Positions 1-7,677 of a DNA stretch of 64,000 bases are shown here, piece after piece. Under the pieces are notes generated by a model. The model ran no database searches. It was not told where the DNA came from and worked only from the letters and a program-made list of their open reading frames with translations. The position numbers and the translations under genes were made by a program. Numbering within the stretch: position 1 is the stretch's first letter; each line of letters starts with the position of its first letter. Origin of the DNA: Elusimicrobiota bacterium (GTDB taxonomy: Bacteria > Elusimicrobiota > Elusimicrobia > UBA1565 > UBA9628); contig JAUYSH010000074.1 in assembly GCA_030696455.1 (NCBI GenBank), positions 1 to 64,000 of the forward strand, given 5' to 3'.

Positions 1-32
1 GGGCCGGCCTTCCTGCGTGATATCGGGTGAGG

Positions 33-515
33 CTACTTCGCGAGCATCTTGGACAGGAAGAAACCGCCGAGCCCGCCCAGGAGTCCGCCGATGAGGGCGC
101 CGACGGGACCGCCGACGAGGAAGCCGACCCCGGCTCCCGCCGCCGCGCCGCCGAGGCCGTACATCAGGCCTTTGCCGCTCATGAGATTCTTGAAGAAGCC
201 GGGCTTGTCCTTGGCTCCGGGCGCGTCGTCCTTGAGGTCGGGGGCGGGGACCTCGGCGATCATGGTCGAGCGAGGGCCGCCGTCCGGGGCCACGACGAGG
301 CCCCCCGTCTTGAGAGCGCCCTGGGAGGCGGCGTTGATCCGGCAGGACTCTCCTACGCAGGCGGTCGCTTCGGCGCCGCACGAGCCGGTGACGCAGCCGC
401 CGTCATACGCGCCGAGATTGCGGGCCGCTCCCCGGGCGTCCTGAAGAGCCGTGTTCGCCCAAGAGGGGGCCGCCAGCGCCAGGAGCAGGGCGGTCAGACC
501 TATTCGATTCACCAT
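33..515 (-). CDS. small secreted/membrane protein with C-terminal glycine-zipper-like hydrophobic segment
   Basis: In-frame ATG at 515 (MVNRIGLTALLLALAAPSWA signal peptide); C-term GLGGAAAGAGVGFLVGGPVGALIGGLLGGLGGFF; TATACT 6 nt upstream of ATG. The longer ORF to 1334 is antisense to a better gene. Confidence 0.75.
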   Translation of the reverse strand: MVNRIGLTALLLALAAPSWANTALQDARGAARNLGAYDGGCVTGSCGAEATACVGESCRINAASQGALKTGGLVVAPDGGPRSTMIAEVPAPDLKDDAPGAKDKPGFFKNLMSGKGLMYGLGGAAAGAGVGFLVGGPVGALIGGLLGGLGGFFLSKMLAK

Positions 516-590
516 AAAACCAGTATAGTCGCTCCGGCTCGGGCCGACCTGATGCATACGACCCGAGCCGGTCTGGGCCCAAAGACCTAG

Positions 591-1475
591 GTGACAAAAA
601 CGCCCCCCGCCCTGCTCCTGACCGGCGCCACCGGCTACATCGGAAGGCGCCTGGCCCCGGCGTTCCAGGGGGCCTGGAAGGTGTTCCGGGCCTCCCGGAC
701 CGCCGCGGGGGAGGGGGCGCTCGACCTGGACCTGGGCGAGCCCGACACCATCCGCCGGGCCTTCGACGCCGCCGCCCCGGCCGTCGTCATCCATGCCGGG
801 GCCGAGTCCGATCCCGACGCCTGCGAAAAGGACCCCGAGCGCGCCCGCCGCGTCAACGTGGACGCGGTGAAGGCCTTGGCCGCGCTGTGCGGAGCCTCGG
901 GGGCGCGGCTGATTTATTTTTCGACCGACCTCGTCTTCGACGGCGAGCGCGGCTGGTACTCCGAGAACGACGCCCCCTCTCCGAGCGGCGTCTACGCGCG
1001 CGGCAAGCTCGCCGGCGAGGAGGCCGCTCTCGTCCGCGCCCCCGGTGCCGTCGTCCTGCGCATCTCGACCGCCTACGGCCGGCCGCTGGGCGGCCGCCCC
1101 GGCTTCATCGACCGCCTGCGCGAGAAGCTCTTCCGGGGCGAGCCCGTCTCCGCCTTCACCGACCAGTGGCGCACCTCGACCGCCGCCGACCAGCTCCCCG
1201 AGGTCCTCTCCAGGCTTCTCGCCGACCCCGACCTCGCGGGCGTCTTCCACTGGGGCGGCGCCGAACGCGCGACGCGGTATGAAACGGCGATGACGTTCGC
1301 GCGCGTGATGGGTTTCGACGAGCGCCTGGTCCATCCGTCCCGCGCCGTGGACGCGAAGTTCGCTTCTCCACGTCCACGCGACAGCTCTTTGGACTCGTCG
1401 CGCCTGGCCGCCGCGATCGGGGTGGCTCCGTTGACCAATGAGGTTGGATTTAAGGCGTTACGGGGCGCTTGGTGA
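591..1475 (+). CDS. NAD-dependent sugar epimerase / dTDP-4-dehydrorhamnose reductase (RmlD-like)
   Basis: TGATGYIGRRL Rossmann motif, STDLVFDG, YARGKLAGEE (YxxxK). Confidence 0.85.
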   Translation: MTKTPPALLLTGATGYIGRRLAPAFQGAWKVFRASRTAAGEGALDLDLGEPDTIRRAFDAAAPAVVIHAGAESDPDACEKDPERARRVNVDAVKALAALCGASGARLIYFSTDLVFDGERGWYSENDAPSPSGVYARGKLAGEEAALVRAPGAVVLRISTAYGRPLGGRPGFIDRLREKLFRGEPVSAFTDQWRTSTAADQLPEVLSRLLADPDLAGVFHWGGAERATRYETAMTFARVMGFDERLVHPSRAVDAKFASPRPRDSSLDSSRLAAAIGVAPLTNEVGFKALRGAW

Positions 1476-2620
1476 AGGAACGAACCGGCCGAGGCCGGGT
1501 GATTTTTGCCTGTGTATTTTTATCGTTGTCTTTGTTAGCCGTTTTCCGCGCCCCCACCTATCACCTCTGGATGTTGTCGATCATAATAACGGAGTGGGGT
1601 CACTACCTAGCCGTCTTGTCTTTATTGCCGTTCGCTCCAGGTTGGAATACAACACGCGGCGGCCAATACTCAGTCGTCATAAGCCTAGCCGCGTCATTTC
1701 TATTCCTCACCCCATTACTCCGCTCGTTGCCCGTTGCTTCAGGCCTACCGCAAAGCATGGAGGCCGCTTTCGGTCCGTCGGATGTCTCCTCCAAGCCGTT
1801 GTCGTTAAAAAACCTGTTCATGGGCGTGCCGTTGGCGCCCGTTCGCGTCTCCACCGAGCAATACGCCCGTTCCTGCGGCGAGGTCCTCTCGCTCGAGTTG
1901 TACCGTCCGTCATCCTCCCTCACCCCCTCTCCCCTAATCATCGTCGTCCACGGCGGCTCGTGGCAAAGCGGCTCCCGCCTCGAGCTCGACCCCCTCTCCC
2001 GCCGTCTCGCCTCCCTCGGCCACGCCGTCGCCTCCGTCGACTACGGCCTCGCCCCGCGCTCCATCTTCCCCGGCCCCGTCGAGGACCTCCGCGACGCGCT
2101 GTCGTTTCTCAGGAAAAACTCCTCTTCCCTGCACCTCGACCCCTCCCGCGTCATCCTCCTCGGCCGCTCCGCCGGCGCCCAGATCGCGCTCGCCGCCGCT
2201 CACGACCCCGAGCCGTTCCCCGGCCTCAAGGGCGCCGTCGTCTTCTACGGCCCCAACGATCTGCTGCTCGCCTGGCGCGTCCCCGGCCCCAAGCGCATGC
2301 TCGACTCGCGCAGGCTCCTGCGCCAGTACCTCGGCGGCTCGCCTGCCGAGGAGCCCGAGCGCTACGCCCAGGCCTCCCCGATCCTGCGTGCCGGGAAATA
2401 TTCGCCGCCCACATTGATGATCCACGGCGGCCGCGACGAGATGGTCTGGCCCCTGCACGAGCACCGCCTGGCGGAGAAGCTCAAGGCCGCGGGCGTGCCG
2501 CATTACTTCCTCGAGCTCCCTTGGGCCACGCACGGCTGCGACTACAACTTCAACGGCCCGTGCGGGCAGCTGTCGACTTACGCCGTCGAACGCTTCCTCG
2601 GCTTCGCTCTCGCCCGCTAG
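1469..2620 (+). CDS. alpha/beta hydrolase (esterase/lipase-like) with N-terminal hydrophobic segments
   Basis: VVHGGSWQSG oxyanion motif, GRSAGAQIA nucleophile elbow, HGGRDEMVWPLHEHRL, ATHGCDY. Confidence 0.8.
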   Translation: MVKERTGRGRVIFACVFLSLSLLAVFRAPTYHLWMLSIIITEWGHYLAVLSLLPFAPGWNTTRGGQYSVVISLAASFLFLTPLLRSLPVASGLPQSMEAAFGPSDVSSKPLSLKNLFMGVPLAPVRVSTEQYARSCGEVLSLELYRPSSSLTPSPLIIVVHGGSWQSGSRLELDPLSRRLASLGHAVASVDYGLAPRSIFPGPVEDLRDALSFLRKNSSSLHLDPSRVILLGRSAGAQIALAAAHDPEPFPGLKGAVVFYGPNDLLLAWRVPGPKRMLDSRRLLRQYLGGSPAEEPERYAQASPILRAGKYSPPTLMIHGGRDEMVWPLHEHRLAEKLKAAGVPHYFLELPWATHGCDYNFNGPCGQLSTYAVERFLGFALAR

Positions 2621-3093
2621 GGACCGAGCTCGGCGAAGTAGGCGCGGATGCGCTCCGCGTTGGCCCCGAAGTCGGAGCGTCCGACGCGCGACTTGGAGCG
2701 CACGTGCACCGCGGAGCCGGTCCCGTTCGGGCGCACCTCGATGACGACATCGTCCTTGAAGCGCAGCGCCCCCGTCGTCGCGACGGCCTCGATGACGCGC
2801 GCGGCGGCGTCGGCGGCGAGGACGCTCCAGCGGGGCATGCGCCGGGCGGCGGCGAGCGCCGCCTCATAGGCGGCCTCGGGCGCGTCGGCGCGGGCGAGCG
2901 GCTTGAGGTCGGGGTAGGCCTTGCGCTGGGGGCCGATGTTGGAGATCGCGTAGGTCATGTCGCGGCCGCGGTTCTCGGGCAGCAGCGCCGCGCGACGGAA
3001 GCTCGGCGGGTCGTCGGGCGTCGTCGTGATGTCGTTGATGCGCGGAGCGCAGGCCGCGGCGAGCAGCGCGAATACGGCGAGGAGCTTCTTCAT
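2617..3093 (-). CDS. DUF1499 family lipoprotein
   Basis: MKKLLAVFALLAAAC lipobox; VRSKSRVGRSDFGANAERIRAYF typical of DUF1499. Confidence 0.75.
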   Translation of the reverse strand: MKKLLAVFALLAAACAPRINDITTTPDDPPSFRRAALLPENRGRDMTYAISNIGPQRKAYPDLKPLARADAPEAAYEAALAAARRMPRWSVLAADAAARVIEAVATTGALRFKDDVVIEVRPNGTGSAVHVRSKSRVGRSDFGANAERIRAYFAELGP

Positions 3094-3116
3094 GGAGCCA
3101 TCTTATATAATCGTCC

Positions 3117-3467
3117 ATGCTCCGCCGCGCCTTTCTCGCCGTGCTGGCCCTCGCCGCCGTCGCCGCCGCGGCGCCGGCCGGGCTGACGCTGAGCGAGCGG
3201 GCGGAGCGGCACGTGCGCGAGAGCCATTTCGCCGAGGGCCGCCGCAGCCGGGGAAAAAGCCTTTTCCTTCCGGGCACCGACCTGCGCGAGCTGCTGAAAG
3301 CCGCGGAGAAGGCCAGGCCCGTCCGCCAGAAGAACGGACGCGACAAGCGCGTGACCGGCGGCCGGGAGGTCATCGGGACCGACGGGCGCACGGGCGAGCC
3401 GGTGAAGACCTGCGTCGTGATCGCCGAGCCGGACGGGCGGGTCGTGACGATGTATCCGGGGAGGTAG
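3117..3467 (+). CDS. small secreted protein, possible BECR-fold RNase-like effector
   Basis: Signal peptide MLRRAFLAVLALAAVAAAAPA; RHVRESHF...KSLFLPGTDLRELL...VIGTDGRTG...VVIAEPDGRVVTMYPGR. Confidence 0.5.
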   Translation: MLRRAFLAVLALAAVAAAAPAGLTLSERAERHVRESHFAEGRRSRGKSLFLPGTDLRELLKAAEKARPVRQKNGRDKRVTGGREVIGTDGRTGEPVKTCVVIAEPDGRVVTMYPGR

Positions 3468-3468
3468 C

Positions 3469-3771
3469 ATGGGACTCGACGCGTATCTCGAAGACGAATT
3501 CGGCGGGGAGCTGGACCTGTTCATCGACGACGGGGGCATGCTCGCCGCGGCGATCCCCAACGGAAACCCCGATTACCCGATGCTCCGCTACGTGGACGTC
3601 GAGGGCGTGACGGCCTTCAACCGTCTTCAGCTCGCCGTCGTCATCCCCGAGCTCGAGAAGCTCTCGGAGAACGCCGGGGCGAACACCAAGCACGCGCTCT
3701 CCCGCGTGCTCAAGATGGCGCGCAAGGCCGTCTCCGAGCCCCACCTCTATTTGAGCCTGCTGGGAGACTAG
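3469..3771 (+). CDS. small cytosolic acidic protein, candidate partner/immunity protein
   Basis: Starts 1 nt after the stop of the secreted ORF; no signal peptide; acidic N-terminus. Confidence 0.5.
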   Translation: MGLDAYLEDEFGGELDLFIDDGGMLAAAIPNGNPDYPMLRYVDVEGVTAFNRLQLAVVIPELEKLSENAGANTKHALSRVLKMARKAVSEPHLYLSLLGD

Positions 3772-3792
3772 CGCGACCGTTTCCGGAAAAAG

Positions 3793-4230
3793 TCAGGCGG
3801 GCACCACGTTCGCCTCGAGGGTCGGCGCGGTCTTCAGCGAGTTCGCGATGATGCAGTATTTTTTGGCCGTGTCGAGCAGGCGCCGGGCTTCGTCGATCCG
3901 GTCGGCGTCGGTCGTGAGGGTGACCGAGAGCTTGAACGAGGTGAAGACCAGGCCCTCCTTCGTCTTCTCGAGCACGCTCTCGCCCTTCGACTCCCAGCCT
4001 TTGAGCGGGATCTGTGAGCGCTTATTGAGCGAGATCCAGGTGAGCATCAGGCACTGCGTCAGCGCGGCCAACATGAGATGCTCAGGACTCCAGCGCCTCT
4101 CGTCGGTTCCGTCGAACTGCGCGGGCGGGCCGCCGGGGAGGACCGGGCGCGGGCCGGAGGAGAGCTCGCTCGTCTCGCCGGCCTTCCAGGTCAGGGCGAC
4201 TTCATAATGATGGGGAAATGGCTGGGGCAT
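3793..4230 (-). CDS. OsmC/Ohr family protein
   Basis: SPEHLMLAALTQCLMLTW and AKKYCIIANSL motifs; TAAACT 6 nt upstream of ATG. Confidence 0.8.
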   Translation of the reverse strand: MPQPFPHHYEVALTWKAGETSELSSGPRPVLPGGPPAQFDGTDERRWSPEHLMLAALTQCLMLTWISLNKRSQIPLKGWESKGESVLEKTKEGLVFTSFKLSVTLTTDADRIDEARRLLDTAKKYCIIANSLKTAPTLEANVVPA

Positions 4231-4277
4231 GGGGCCAGTTTATCATTTCGTCCGTGATCGGCTTTCAGCCCGCCGAC

Positions 4278-4330
4278 TATCCTTAAGGACATAGCCGTCG
4301 GTTAACCGGACGGCTATGTCCTTAAGGATA
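4278..4330. terminator. long perfect inverted repeat (22-bp stem, 9-nt loop) just after the S9 peptidase stop
   Basis: tatccttaaggacatagccgtc / gacggctatgtccttaaggata, loop ggttaaccg. Confidence 0.75.
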
Positions 4331-4331
4331 A

Positions 4332-6179
4332 TCAGCGCGGAGCGAGCTTCTCCGAGAAGAACGCGACGGTGCGCTCGTAGTAGTCGGTCAGGTTCTTGCG
4401 CCGCGTGAAGCCGTGGCCCTCGTCGGGATACACGACGAGCCCGACGTCGCGGCCGAGCTTCTTGAGCCGGTCGCGGACCAGCTCGGCCTCGGCCAGCGGC
4501 ACGTTCGTGTCGTTGGCGCCTTGAAAGAGAAGCAGCGGGGCCTTCAGCTCGTCCAAGTAGGTGATCGCCGAGCGTTCCTTGAAGAGCGCGGCGTCGTCCT
4601 TGGGGTTGCCCATCTGCGTCTCGTACCAGGTCGCGAAGCGGCTCTTAGACAATTCGTAGTCCAGAACCAGATCGGGCATGCCGTAGGAGGCGACCCCCGC
4701 GGCCCAGTCGCCCTCGTTGCGCGCCAGCGCGTACAAGGTCGAGTAGCCGCCGTAGCTTCCGCCGGTGATGCCGGCCCGCTTCGCGTCGGCCTCGCCGCGG
4801 GCGGCGAGGAAGCGCGCGCCCGCGATCATGTCCTTGCGGTCCCCGCCGCCCCAGTCCTTGCGGTTGGCGTCGAGGAAGGCGCGGCCGAAGCCGGTCGAGC
4901 CCCGGTAGTTGGGGGCGAGCACGGCGAAGCCCGCCTCGGCGAGGGCCTGGCGCATCGGGTGGAAGTCGTCGAAGCTCTGCCAGTCCGGGCCGCCGTGGAC
5001 CATCACGACGACGGGCGGGGGCGTGCCCAGGCGAGCGACCGGGGGCTTGAGGTAAACGGCGCTGATTTTTTTCCCGTCGAAGGACGGATACGTGATGATC
5101 TCGCCCTGGGCGAGCTCCTCGGCCTTCACCCCGCCGAGCATCGAGCGCGTCAGCTGGGTCCGCTTGCCGGTGGCCAGCTCGAGCTTCCAGGCGTCGGGGG
5201 CGCGGGAGGAGTCGCTCCAGTCGTAGAACGCGAATCTGCCCGCGTCGTCGAGGGCGAAGCCCTCGATGCGGCCCTTCGCCGGCGTCAGGCGCTCGAGCTT
5301 GGCGCCGGGGGAGCGCAGGCGGTACAGCGCGGAGGCGCCGCCTTCGTTGCGCGTGAAGACGATGCCCGCGCTTTTGTGCCAGTCGGCGTCCTCGACGTCC
5401 CAGCCCGAGGGTCCGATGAAGCGGCCCTTCCCGCCGTCGCCGATCAGGTACAGGCGGTGGAAGCCCTTCTCGTCCTCCGCGGCGGTCAGCAGGCTCTTGC
5501 CGTCGGGGGACCAGGCCTGCGGGATGACGATGCCGCCCTTGACCGGCGGCTCGGCGTACTCGACCATCCGCCCGTCGGCCGAGGCGAGGACGAGGTCGCC
5601 GGAGCGGTCGTCTCCGGTGCGGGTCGCGGCGATCATCTTCCCGTCGGGGGACCAGACGGGGAAGAAGACGTTGACGGCCTCGTGGGTCAGCTGACGCTCC
5701 TTGCGGGTCGCCAGGTCCATGACGAAGAGCTGGAAGACGAACGGCTCGCCGGGATCGGCGGTGAAGGCGATCATCTTGCCGTCGGGCGAATACGCGGGCG
5801 AGGTCTCCGCGCGCGTGGACTTGGTCAGGTTCTCCGCCGGGCCGCCCGCCGCGGGAAGAAGAAAAAGGTCCGGGCGCTCGTCGCCGCCGTAGTCGGACGC
5901 AATAATAATATTTTTGCCGTCAGGCGAAACGTCGACCGAAACCACTTGCTCCGAAAGGTCGGTCAATTGCGTCGGCCAGCCTCCCGACGCCGGGACGCTC
6001 CATAGTTCCATGGCGCCCGTAATGTCCGTCGTAAAGAACGCCTCTTTGCCGTTCGGCGCGGCGTCCACGCTCGTCATTTGGCGCACAAGCGCCAGCCGTT
6101 TCGGAGAATACGCGGGCCGGTCCGCCGCCGTCGCGGCGCCGGCCGATAGAAGCACGAGCAAGAGCGTTCTCATATTCAT
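4332..6179 (-). CDS. secreted S9 family prolyl oligopeptidase-like peptidase with WD40-like N-terminus
   Basis: ATG at 6179 (MNMRTLLLVLLSAGAATA); PDGK beta-propeller repeats; GGSYGGYS nucleophile, DEGHGF; ATGA overlap with upstream M20 gene. Confidence 0.9.
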   Translation of the reverse strand: MNMRTLLLVLLSAGAATAADRPAYSPKRLALVRQMTSVDAAPNGKEAFFTTDITGAMELWSVPASGGWPTQLTDLSEQVVSVDVSPDGKNIIIASDYGGDERPDLFLLPAAGGPAENLTKSTRAETSPAYSPDGKMIAFTADPGEPFVFQLFVMDLATRKERQLTHEAVNVFFPVWSPDGKMIAATRTGDDRSGDLVLASADGRMVEYAEPPVKGGIVIPQAWSPDGKSLLTAAEDEKGFHRLYLIGDGGKGRFIGPSGWDVEDADWHKSAGIVFTRNEGGASALYRLRSPGAKLERLTPAKGRIEGFALDDAGRFAFYDWSDSSRAPDAWKLELATGKRTQLTRSMLGGVKAEELAQGEIITYPSFDGKKISAVYLKPPVARLGTPPPVVVMVHGGPDWQSFDDFHPMRQALAEAGFAVLAPNYRGSTGFGRAFLDANRKDWGGGDRKDMIAGARFLAARGEADAKRAGITGGSYGGYSTLYALARNEGDWAAGVASYGMPDLVLDYELSKSRFATWYETQMGNPKDDAALFKERSAITYLDELKAPLLLFQGANDTNVPLAEAELVRDRLKKLGRDVGLVVYPDEGHGFTRRKNLTDYYERTVAFFSEKLAPR

Positions 6180-7546
6180 TTCCCCGCCGTCCTCACCACG
6201 ATGTCCCGCAGATACGTCGCGTACCAGTCCAGCCCCGCCAGCGGCAGCCGCTCGTCCTCGCCGTGCACGCGCTCGAGGTCCTCGCGCGTCATCGGCGGGT
6301 CGATGCCGTAGACGATGGTGCCCGTGCCCCGGATGTCCTGCGAATCCGTGGTCCAGGCGGCCATGTAGGGCATCACCCGCACGCCCGGGGCGGCGGCGAC
6401 CGCGGCGCGAAACAGGTCGGTGTCGACGGGCATGGCGCCGACCGGCTTGCGCGTCGGCGGCTCGAAGGCGAACTCGATCAAGGGGTCGCCGACGACGCGC
6501 TTGATGTCGGCGATCATATCCGCCGCCTCGCGCCCCGGCAGCAGGCGCGCGTTGAAGGTCGCCGTCGCGTCGGCGGGGATAACGTTGCTCTTGTAGCCCG
6601 CCTTGAGCATGGTCGGCGTCACGGTGTCGCGCAGCATGGCTCCGAGCTCCGGGGCCAGGACCGCCAGCGCAGTGGCCGCCCGCTCGCGCCGGGGGCCGGC
6701 GGGGGCGGCGAGCAGGGCCTTGACCGCGGCGGCGACCGCGGGCTCGCCCGTCTCGGCCTGGCGCTCGAGGAAGCCGCGCGTGACCGCGTTCAAGGCCACG
6801 GGGAATTCGTGAGCGGCGAGGCGCGCCACCGCGCCGGCCAGGCGCGCGAGGGCGTTGTCCGCGGTGGGGACCGAGGAGTGGCCGGGCTTGCCCTTGGCGG
6901 TCAAGGTCAGGTCCATGTACTCCTTCTCGGCGGCCTCGACGCGCACCTCGCGGATCTTCCCGTCCTTCCAGAGCGAGTTGCCGCCCTCGTTGATCGCGAA
7001 CTCGGCGGCGACGAGGTCGGGCCGCTCCCGGAGGAGGTGGTCGATGTGGCGCACGGGCGCGCCGCTTTCCTCGTCGGCCTCGGCGAAGAAGATGACGTCG
7101 CGCACCAGCGGCGCGCCGGTCCGCTTGAGCCAGGACATGACCGCCATCTGCGCGCCGCACATGCCCTTGACGTCGGCCGTCCCGCGGCCGTACAGGTAGC
7201 CGTCCTTCTCGACCGGCACGAAGGGCGGGGTTTTCCAGCCGGCCGGATCGGCGGGCACCACGTCGGTGTGGCACATGAGCAGCAGCGGGCGCTTGGAGCC
7301 GTCGCCCTTGAGGCGCGCGACGAGGCTCGTGCGCGTGCCGGTCGAGGTGTACAGCTCCGAGGTTATCCCGTCCTTCCTGAGCGCCGCCTCGATGTAGCGC
7401 GCGGCGATGATCTCGTTGCCGGGCGGGTTCGAGGTGTCGAGCGCCACCAGGGCCTTGGTGTGGGCCAGCGTGTCGCGCTTGAGGTCCGCGTCGGCGTCGG
7501 CGGCGCGCAGGGGCGCGGCGAGGAGCAGGAGCAGGAGGGGGATCAT
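6176..7546 (-). CDS. M20 family metallopeptidase, secreted
   Basis: CHTDVVPAD, GRGTADVKG, EADEESG motifs; signal peptide MIPLLLLLLAAPLRAA; TAGAAT 6 nt upstream of ATG 7546. Confidence 0.9.
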   Translation of the reverse strand: MIPLLLLLLAAPLRAADADADLKRDTLAHTKALVALDTSNPPGNEIIAARYIEAALRKDGITSELYTSTGTRTSLVARLKGDGSKRPLLLMCHTDVVPADPAGWKTPPFVPVEKDGYLYGRGTADVKGMCGAQMAVMSWLKRTGAPLVRDVIFFAEADEESGAPVRHIDHLLRERPDLVAAEFAINEGGNSLWKDGKIREVRVEAAEKEYMDLTLTAKGKPGHSSVPTADNALARLAGAVARLAAHEFPVALNAVTRGFLERQAETGEPAVAAAVKALLAAPAGPRRERAATALAVLAPELGAMLRDTVTPTMLKAGYKSNVIPADATATFNARLLPGREAADMIADIKRVVGDPLIEFAFEPPTRKPVGAMPVDTDLFRAAVAAAPGVRVMPYMAAWTTDSQDIRGTGTIVYGIDPPMTREDLERVHGEDERLPLAGLDWYATYLRDIVVRTAGK

Positions 7547-7574
7547 GGACAAATTCTAGCCAAAGTAGGGCTCC

Positions 7575-7594
7575 AACTGTTTCCGGAAACAGTT
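7575..7594. repeat. dispersed 20-bp palindrome AACTGTTTCCGGAAACAGTT (copy 1)
   Basis: Perfect palindrome; core also at 3780, 22083, 25119. Confidence 0.85.
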
Positions 7595-7621
7595 CATGTG
7601 AAATTCCGTTCTATAAAAGGT

Positions 7622-7656
7622 GAAGGCCCGCGCGATTCGTCGTCGCGCGGGCCTTC
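7622..7656 (-). terminator. Rho-independent terminator of the triplicated PspA-like gene
   Basis: 14-bp stem gaaggcccgcgcga/tcgcgcgggccttc, followed on minus strand by cTTTTatag. Confidence 0.85.
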
Positions 7657-7677
7657 GGGGGTCCGAAAGAATGCCGA

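Noticed and set aside
1490-1830. Lower-GC 5' part of the alpha/beta hydrolase gene as horizontally acquired insertion
   Set aside because: ORF is continuous and the region encodes TM helices; composition alone is insufficient evidence.
4413-6005. 530-aa plus-strand ORF
   Set aside because: Antisense to a clear S9 peptidase; no coherent motifs.
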